Source of the DNA: Pisolithus tinctorius
Taxonomy: Eukaryota; Basidiomycota; Agaricomycetes; Boletales; Pisolithaceae
Length of the DNA stretch: 64,000 nt
Assembly: GCA_024663395.1 (NCBI GenBank)
Contig: JANFAH010000009.1
Location: 1,674,001-1,738,000, forward strand
Direction of reading: 5' to 3'
The translations under genes and the position numbers were made by a program. Shown here in pieces: positions 56,801 through 64,000 of the stretch; position 1 is the stretch's first letter, and each line of letters begins with the position of its first letter. Under the pieces are notes generated by a model that saw nothing but the letters and a program-made list of their open reading frames with translations, had not been told where the DNA came from and searched no databases.

Positions 56801-58179
56801 GGAAGAGCAGGACGTACAGGTCCAGGCCACTGCTTATCGCCTGTACTCATCTGCGCTCTATGAGCACTACTTTCCATCCTTTTCCGAGCCAGAGATTCTT
56901 CGCACGCCCTATCGAAGGCATTGTCTTGCAGATGAAGAGCATGAACATCGATGCGGTCGTCAACTTTCCCTTTCCGACGCCCCCGGACACGCATGCGCTC
57001 AAGAAGGCAGAAACGACGCTTACTCACCTCGGCGCGCTCAGCAGCTCACCTGCAGTAGTGTCTGGTAGCTCACAAGCAACCGTATCGATGTCAACCATTG
57101 GTGGCAAGATTACACCCCTAGGACGGTCAATGAGTTTGTTCCCGCTTGCCCCGCGGCATGCCCGTATGTTGGTTGTTGGTCGGCAGCACGGAGTGTCTGC
57201 CGCATGTAATTACGATCGTATCTATTCTATCCGTTGGAGACCCGTTTTTGCGGGAGGAAGTCCTTGGCCGAAGCAGGGGGTTCCGATGGCGAAGACTGAA
57301 GAAATTTGGATTATGACCAGCGTGGTCGTGCGAGTATGAAGGAGGCACGGAGTGCTCGCCGTCGGGCCTTCTTTGAGAAGCAGCAGGTAGTTTTCATTTT
57401 TTCTGGAAATAGCCGAAGACTTGTTCGTATCTCACATTTTTATGCAGTTGCATGCCGCGTTAGGCAAGTCAACCAGTGATATTCTGAAAATGCTTTCGGT
57501 TGTGGGTGCATACGAGTATGCAGGAGGGTGGACTCCAGTTTTGCAGCGAGCACTTTGTTAGACCTAAGGTGAGAGAGATGCATTTTAGGAACTGTGATCT
57601 TGCATCACTAACTTTACTCTATTGCATAAAGGCGATGGAGGAAATACATAAGCTCCGAGCGCAGATTAGTGGCATTGTTAGCACCACATTCCCAGGTGTT
57701 GATACTGGTCACCAGAGGTACTTGCAACCCCCAAGTGAAAAACAGGTTCAATGACTCTCGGCTTCATCAAGTTGGCATAACACTAATCCATTTATACAGT
57801 TGAAAGCGCTCCGACAATTGCTTGCTGCAGCCTTTGTTGATCAGGTTGCTGTAAGGAAAGACCTCGTAGAGAAGAAATTCCGCAACGGGTGTCCAGTACT
57901 CAAATACGAAAGGCGTGGCGTATCGCGCGCTGGGAGTATCCGAAGATGTATATATACATCCATCATCTGTCCTGTCGCAGAAATCACCTACCAGATTACC
58001 TGATTTTCATCTGAGGTCGTACGGACCACAAAACCTTGGCTAAAAGGTGAGTTGTTCACCAATCGTTGCCTACAGGGACTGACATTTCTCTAGGCCTGAC
58101 ATTGATCAACCCGGCCTGGCTGTCGAGCCTCGGAAAACCGACACTCTGTACTTTCACAAAACCATGCAAAGAACAGTAA
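53802..58179 (+). CDS. DHR1: DEAH-box RNA helicase Dhr1/DHX37-like; frame broken by insertions in this sequence
   Basis: Start ATG 53802 ([13 protein letters not shown]), end TAA 58177-58179 after CKEQ. Dhr1 (ECM16/DHX37) is the nucleolar helicase that releases U3 snoRNA from pre-ribosomes and is essential in yeast. Recognised: a basic N terminus, an acidic Ser-rich stretch, motif I GETGSGKT (55391-55414), TQPRR, the DEAH box (55746-55757), the SAT motif, [70 protein letters not shown], and the C-terminal LRAQISG and [10 protein letters not shown]. Normal introns occur, but at nine or more places the frame must drop a single extra base to continue (near 55010, 55280, 55365, 56562, 56834, 56909, 57195, 57265 and 57530). 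One in-frame TGA also lies near 57299. This is either a decayed copy or, more likely, uncorrected insertion errors. Confidence 0.85.
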
Positions 58180-58373
58180 GGGTGAACTTGTGACAATACC
58201 CAAGTTTGGTCCAGACCAATGGGAGCTTCCCCCGATAAAAGTACCACAGCAGTAGTAATAATAATAATACGTAGAACAATGTGTGCAGTATGCGGCAGAC
58301 TAATGTGTGATGTATAACGGATGCAGCGCGGGTATGCTAGTGTGAAATCAAGAAGACATAATATCCTTATGGC
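58180..58373. other. Convergent intergenic spacer
   Basis: 195 bp between the stop codons of the convergent Dhr1-like and Sen1 genes; both 3' ends must lie here and may overlap. A short TAA/TAT-rich tract occurs near 58254-58268. Confidence 0.6.
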
Positions 58374-61300
58374 TTAGTTCTTCTTTGGAATGAAGATGCT
58401 AGCTTTCTCTTTCTTAGGCTTCTTCAGCGGTGGGAGGTTTGGTTTACCCGTGCTGGGGGCAGCAGATGAGTTATCTTCAGGGGCGAGTGGTCCTCTTCTG
58501 TCCCCCCTTTTGCACGGGAACATCTTTCCGTCCCTCCGATCCAGAGAGTCGGCGGATACTTGCAGGTTTAGCACGCACTGACTCCACCAAGCTCTGTGGA
58601 GTAACGAGACTGTCTGGTGGCTTTGGACCGCTGGGTGGTTTGACGGGTTTACCGGCCTGCGCTTGCACTTTTGGCTGGGAAGGAGACACGGCACTCCGCT
58701 CCGTGAAGTATGACAAGTCGACCTACTTATGCCTTAGTAACGAAAAACTGATCGTTAAACAGCCGACGTACTACATCAGTTAAAACTCGCCGAGATCGGG
58801 CATTGCCAACGATTTCTTTCCAGTCCTGGTTACTTCTTTCGAGTGTCGGGGCGTTTCCCAAGATGAACAAAGAGGATTTAGCACGAGTTAGCGCTACGTT
58901 CATTCGTCGGACGTCTACATCACCAGTCAGTCAGATCATACAACCATGACAAGGTGCGGATCGTTATACCTGCCAAGAACCCCACTGTTTGTAGTCCTGG
59001 TCCAGCCCTAACGCAGGAAAGGATGATAATATCTTTTTCCTGGCCCTGGAAGCCGTCAACGGTGTTGAAGTGAATTTTGCCACGAACATCGTTGCCAAAT
59101 CGCCTTTCGAACGCTCTCTGCAGTTCGTTGACTTGGCCTCGATACATCGAAACCACTCCAACACGGAAGTCAAGGTCCGTGGTTGCATATTCTTTGCGTA
59201 GTCTCATGTACAGGGCCACGGCAACTTGCGCCTCGATAGGATTTTTCAATGAGTGTCCAGGCGTTTCCTGTTCTTGACCACGGTTGACGTTGAAAAATCG
59301 GTATGGCCCGAATTTAGGATGGGAAGTGCCACGGTTTCGCTGTCTTGAGTGCCATATCTGGACCATCAAGCAAGCGCTTTTGATAAAATAAGTGGCTCGG
59401 GAGTTGGCTGATCTCTGGGTGCATACGATACTGAATGCTAGAAGAGATTCAACAAGCAGGAGCAGTGAAGTAGATTCAGAGCTTACCTTAATAAATGAAC
59501 GGCATCCGGCCTATGTTTTTGTAATCGAACAAAGAGAGATTGATTGTACTGGAATTTGCAGGCCTTCAAAGAGTCCGAGTCAGCATTTACGTGTTAGTTA
59601 ATCACGAGCCCTCACCTCTTGTGAAAGGACAGTAGGAGGAAGTTGTTGTGGGTCTATTGGCTGTGTCAGACCTCGATATGCATAATCACCAGATGTACTC
59701 ACCTCCAACCATGATACATCTAGAGGAACGGAATTTCAATGGTATCAAAGAACTGAGTTCTATTGCCTGCGCAGCCTCATCTATGATGATCATTTCAAAC
59801 TCTAGCTGTTCAATGGACTCGTGACCCGAGCCTGCAAGCGTAGCGCATATGACATCCGCTTCTTGTAAAATCTCCATACGATACCGCCTCCGTACGGCGT
59901 CAAGGGTTCGATTGTCAGACTTTTGCTTATCCTTCAATCTATCAAATTGCTGAGTTAGAACCATTCGGCGGGAGTTAAGCTTTTTGATCTCTTCCTCGAG
60001 TGCCGCCGTTCGTGTTGTATTGTTCTGAATGGTAGCTAATTCCTCCAGCTTTTCTTGTTTTGCACGCTTTACCGAATCAATTTCCTGACGAAGGGCTGCT
60101 ATGTCGTTGCCCGCAGTCTTGGATGAGACCTTAACGTTATCGCTGTTGATCTTCTGCTCGACAAGGTAATCCAGGGATATGTCCATCACGCTGACATCCA
60201 GGGACCTGTCGTGGCCAATACGAACCACCTTGATGGGTGTACCACGTTTGTGCGTTCCTCGGCACCCCTCTTTCAGGCGACTAGCGACCTCGTCGATAGC
60301 TGCATTGCTGGGTGCACATAGAAGGACTTTTTGCACGGGTCCCTTGTCCGCTTGAGTAGAACTCCGACCGACGTGGATCGAGGTGGAAGGTAAGCGCCGT
60401 TTCAGGAGGAAAGCTTCCACTAGTCCACAAATAGTGGAGGTTTTACCAGTTCCTGGCGGACTTGATCCGTGTAAGCAACGGAATCACAAGTAGAGTAATC
60501 TCGTCAATCTAATCTACTTACCCTTGAATCAGTGCAAAACCCTCTGTCTGCAATGAACTTAGGATAGCTCGTGCTTGTGGCTCGTTGACACGATAGTTGG
60601 TCATGGTTTCCTGCACCTCGCGATGGTCCAAATGAGGATGCCCAGATAAGCGAGGTTGCATAACCGTAGGAAACAAGTCGTAATATGGCAAACCCATCAA
60701 AGTAGCATACTCGCGATGGAGAGTACTCAAGCTAAGTAAGAGTTAACTCACGCAAAATCTCAACGTGAAACACTTCACCTGATGACCTTCTTGAGATTCC
60801 ACGTGGTGTTGATCTGTGGTCCTTGATCCCCTGCATTCACAAGCACGAAGCAACGGAGGGTCACCTGGATGCCCGCTACAGTTTGCCTGTAGGACTGGGT
60901 TTTAGCGAGATACGATTTCTTCCCATCGGGCTGCCGAAGCAAAACCACATCCGTCTCACTTAGGCGCCAGTCTTTTTGAACGGCTTCTGAAATACTGGCA
61001 TCAAGATCGACAAAATCGTCGGTAAACTGCTTCGATCCAATCTTGCATTCAACGACAGGAGTAGCTTCCTCCTTTGATTGCAAGATTTGAGCCCAGCATT
61101 CCAAAAGTAGCAATGGTTCGAAGACGCTCAAATATTGGCGGTGATCAATGAATTTGTCGGGAACGTGGAGCAGCCGTGGCTTTTCTCCCCGGTTCGGTGG
61201 ATCTGGTCCAGCGTGATCGTAGTCCCAAGACAGGAGTGCACGATGAAGACCGGAGATGTCGGGTTTTAACCTCAAGGCTCGACGACGAGCATCATCTCGT

Positions 61301-64000
61301 CGATTGAGTCGTTCCATGGTGGCATTCTTCGCTTGATTCGTGACATCCATCATTTTGACCTGACGGCGCTCAGCAGGTTTCTGAATCTTGGGAGATTTTT
61401 GAAATTTCCCGAGCGCTGCTAATCCACGCACCGGTCCTCCAGCATCAGAATCAGAATCACTGGAGGACGACTCGGGTGGAAGAACCTCAGGACGATCTCG
61501 AGGAGCGGGGGGTTTGCGACTCGGACCTGACGTAATTGCGGGTTCTGCTCTCCGGAATGTGGGAAGGACCGGAACTTCTGATCGTGCATCCTTCCGATCG
61601 ATCTGTACGTGTTTCTCAGGAACCTGGGGTCCACGAACTACCGGCGCTATAGAAGATTCCTGTTTCACGGGTTTGGGCTCCGTAGACTTTGTTGCAGGTG
61701 CCCGGCGATCAGTTGTCATTGAGACGAACACCACGTCTTCTTCACCATCCTCTCCAAAGGATGCGAGAGCAGCTTCCAGCTTTGATATTCGACCTGCATC
61801 CAGTCTAGTCTTAGGAGCTCCCTCAGTCTGCATTCTCCCATCCTCGATGTGCTTGTTCAGTTTTGCAAGCCCTGCCTCGGACGGAGGTACCCCAGTCGTC
61901 CGGAAGCATTCTAATGATGTTTGTACGAGCGCAAAAGATTGGTGGAGAAGTTCCTCGTCAGACAACCGTAACCAGCGCGCAAGTTCCGGCAGAAAAGGCT
62001 GTAAGTCGGTCATCATCCGCTTCCCGACCTTTGAAAGTTTTGGGGTCTTCCCAGCACGCGGAGGCGGTTCTCCTCCAGAAGCTGATACAGCTGCTCTCTC
62101 TATGACACGCCATTGAGCCAGCATATCCCGGCCAAAGATCAGTGCATCCCGCATCCAGACAGTCATGTCCGGTATCTCGAAGTATGCCGCCCATAGTGGT
62201 GTCCGTTTGAAGATGACGGTAATGGACTGGGTCATGAGCGTCCATAATCGTGGGAGCTGAGCTGCCGGGCCCTGTGGATCGTCGGAACGCAGATATTTGC
62301 TGGATAGCAGAAGGCCATCCGGACTAGAGCAAAGAACATCGACCACATCAGTGAGACATTGTACGAGAGACTTCGACAAGCTGCAAGCTTCAGTGACGAG
62401 GGGTGCATAGCGGGTGAATTCCTCCAAGAAACCCAGAATACCAGCGAACGACGGGTCCGTGAGATTGGATAGGAGAGCGCGAAAACAATCGAGACGAGCA
62501 TCCGCGTCGAAAGCTTGCCCAACCAAAACCTTGGCGGCCGTTTGCAGGTCATCGATGGGGGAGAACATCAGTGTCATGACATCCTTCGCCACACCCTCCC
62601 TCTGAAAGAGGTCACGGATAAACTTTTGTTGGTTGTAGTTGGCGAACTTTGAGATGGCATCAACGAAGCCCTCCCGGGTGACAGATAGTGACCGGTTGAT
62701 AGCGTCGAATGCGAGTAGGGCATCTGGTTTGGATAACACCCGCTTATACGCCAGCTTGTTCAAGACATCCAGATGTGAGAACTGGGCGACTACCCCTAGG
62801 ATCACGGCAGCACCGTCAGAATCGTTGATCTGTAACGATTCGTATGTCTTTCGCCACAACTGCTCCCGGACTGAGCACACCGGGAATTCGAGTGCCAAGC
62901 CTGCAAGGTATTCGCACGATCGTAAGACTGCGTCAATCATCTCCCGCACGTCTCCGGTAAGGCTCGTAACGATAAGTTCACGAGCGACGACTCGGGCAGA
63001 CTTCCACTTTTCGTCCGCGTACTGACGACCAAATGCAACCGCCACGAATGTGTCGGAGTGGATGTCCAAAACGCCGGATATAGCACCCCGATGACGAGTC
63101 CACTCGTCAGTTTGTGCCTTACGTAGGAAGCTTGCGAGTAACTGAGGAAAGGTAAGCATCCGCGTCGAGACATGAGATGCGTAAGCTCACCCGCGCAGTC
63201 ATGAACATTACTGTCGGTCGCCCCTCCCTGAACCTCTCGTGCTGCAGTTCTTCGCAGAGTAAATCGGCGACCTTGGCAAGCACGTCACCGAAGGCAGGAG
63301 TGTCGTGGAGTGAGATGAGGTACTCTCCGAACCACGAGAGGAACCATGGTTTCTCTTCAGAGGGCTCTATACCTTCCACAAGCTTCGTAAAAGATGGATT
63401 GTCTTTGATGGCATCAAACACGACTTGGGGATACTCAGGACCTTCCCCTTTCCACAACTGAAAACGAAGGCGCTTCAGTAGAAATAGAAGACACCGCAAT
63501 ACATCCATGAATTCTGATTGGATACATTACACTGCCTGAAGGTGTAGACAAAATCAAATACTTACGAGGGCCTACGTCGTGTAAGTGTCCGATCACCATC
63601 CGCCGGCAGTCAACGCCACCGTAAGATTTGAGTAGAATACGGTTCGGTAGCAACCGAAGAACCTGAGAGTATCCTATCCAAAGCTCACGGGGATCTGAGA
63701 CAACCGTAATAGACCGAAGAACTTCTGGCACAGTCTCCATTGTGAGTACAGTAAACGCAGTAGAATCAGAGGTAGAAGCGTCTCCTCTTGTTTTTGTTAG
63801 GAGGTTGAGAATGGCTTGCAAAGCTACTTCATGACCAGTAACGAAACGTGCCTCCGGCATTGGGATCTCGGTACAAGAGGAGATGAATGACCTCGCCCAC
63901 TGTCGCACCTCCTGAGACTCGTCAAAGAGAAGGATAAGAAGCCCGGGAGGGGGGACATCCTTTGGCCATGACGAGGTAGAAGGACGACAACGTATCACGT
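58374..64000 (-). CDS. SEN1: Sen1/senataxin-type SF1 RNA/DNA helicase (5' end outside the window)
   Basis: The nuclear helicase that, with Nrd1-Nab3 in yeast, ends transcription of noncoding RNAs and removes R-loops. The gene enters from the right edge. The N-terminal helical domain is at 64000-62000; a 794-codon exon runs 63159-60775 and carries a Ser/Pro-rich linker (about 61860-61400). Helicase motifs in order: Walker A with GPPGTGKTSTICGLVEAF completed across an intron (60535-60410), VLLCAPSNAAIDEVASRL, a coiled-coil stalk (about 60130-59950), DEAAQAIELSSL (about 59790), GDPQQLPPTVLSQE (across an intron), QYRMHPEISQLP (about 59455), YRFFNVNRGQEQ, TVDGFQGQEKDIIILS and the VALTRAK region. 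It ends PKKEKASIFIPKKN at TAA 58376-58374. Two one-base insertions near 59322 and 58482 break the frame in the C-terminal part. Confidence 0.9.

Noticed and set aside
1..64000. CRISPR arrays, bacterial operons, attachment sites or a phage
   Set aside because: No regularly spaced short repeats, no Shine-Dalgarno-led gene strings and pervasive introns; the window is eukaryotic.

Overview
The window reads as nuclear DNA of a filamentous basidiomycete, most likely an Agaricomycete. Coding regions are split by many introns of about 45-65 bp with GT...AG ends and one GC...AG, genes are close together on both strands, and the conserved proteins are fungal: APC2, ribonucleotide reductase, AVL9, a Ste7-type MAPKK, AMP deaminase, an AMPK beta subunit, GH71 glucanase, Dhr1 and Sen1. 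Species cannot be fixed from the sequence alone.

Layout. 1-11 kb: the 3' end of one short-chain dehydrogenase (SDR), an uncharacterised chymotrypsin-fold serine protease-like gene, a complete and apparently young Ty3/gypsy LTR retrotransposon (3184-9439, minus strand, identical 159-bp LTRs) and a second, complete SDR. 11-27.5 kb: APC2, a BTB/POZ protein, a small unknown gene, ribonucleotide reductase large subunit, a secreted protein, AVL9 and a STE7-like MAPKK. 27.1-39.0 kb: three direct tandem units that begin inside the last part of the MAPKK gene. Each carries a DUF2235 (Tle1-like) alpha/beta-hydrolase gene; the first two also carry a small secreted six-cysteine protein, deleted from unit 3. 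A solo LTR sits only in unit 1. 39-44.4 kb: AMP deaminase and the AMPK beta subunit. 44.9 kb: an intron-containing tRNA-Lys(UUU). 45-50.9 kb: gene-poor DNA with a bHLH-like gene, a small unknown gene and a small probable mitochondrial protein. 50.9-64 kb: a GH71 alpha-1,3-glucanase, a Dhr1/DHX37 helicase, and Sen1 running off the right edge.

Most genes are independent housekeeping functions: cell cycle, dNTP and AMP metabolism, energy sensing, secretion, rRNA processing and transcription termination. The notable parts are the accessory ones. The retrotransposon has a textbook -1 frameshift signal between gag and pol. The lipase plus cysteine-rich peptide array is a recent local amplification with captured kinase fragments. 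At 55-59.4 kb, two adjacent genes that are normally essential show only single-base insertions that break the frame, which looks more like uncorrected assembly error than gene death.
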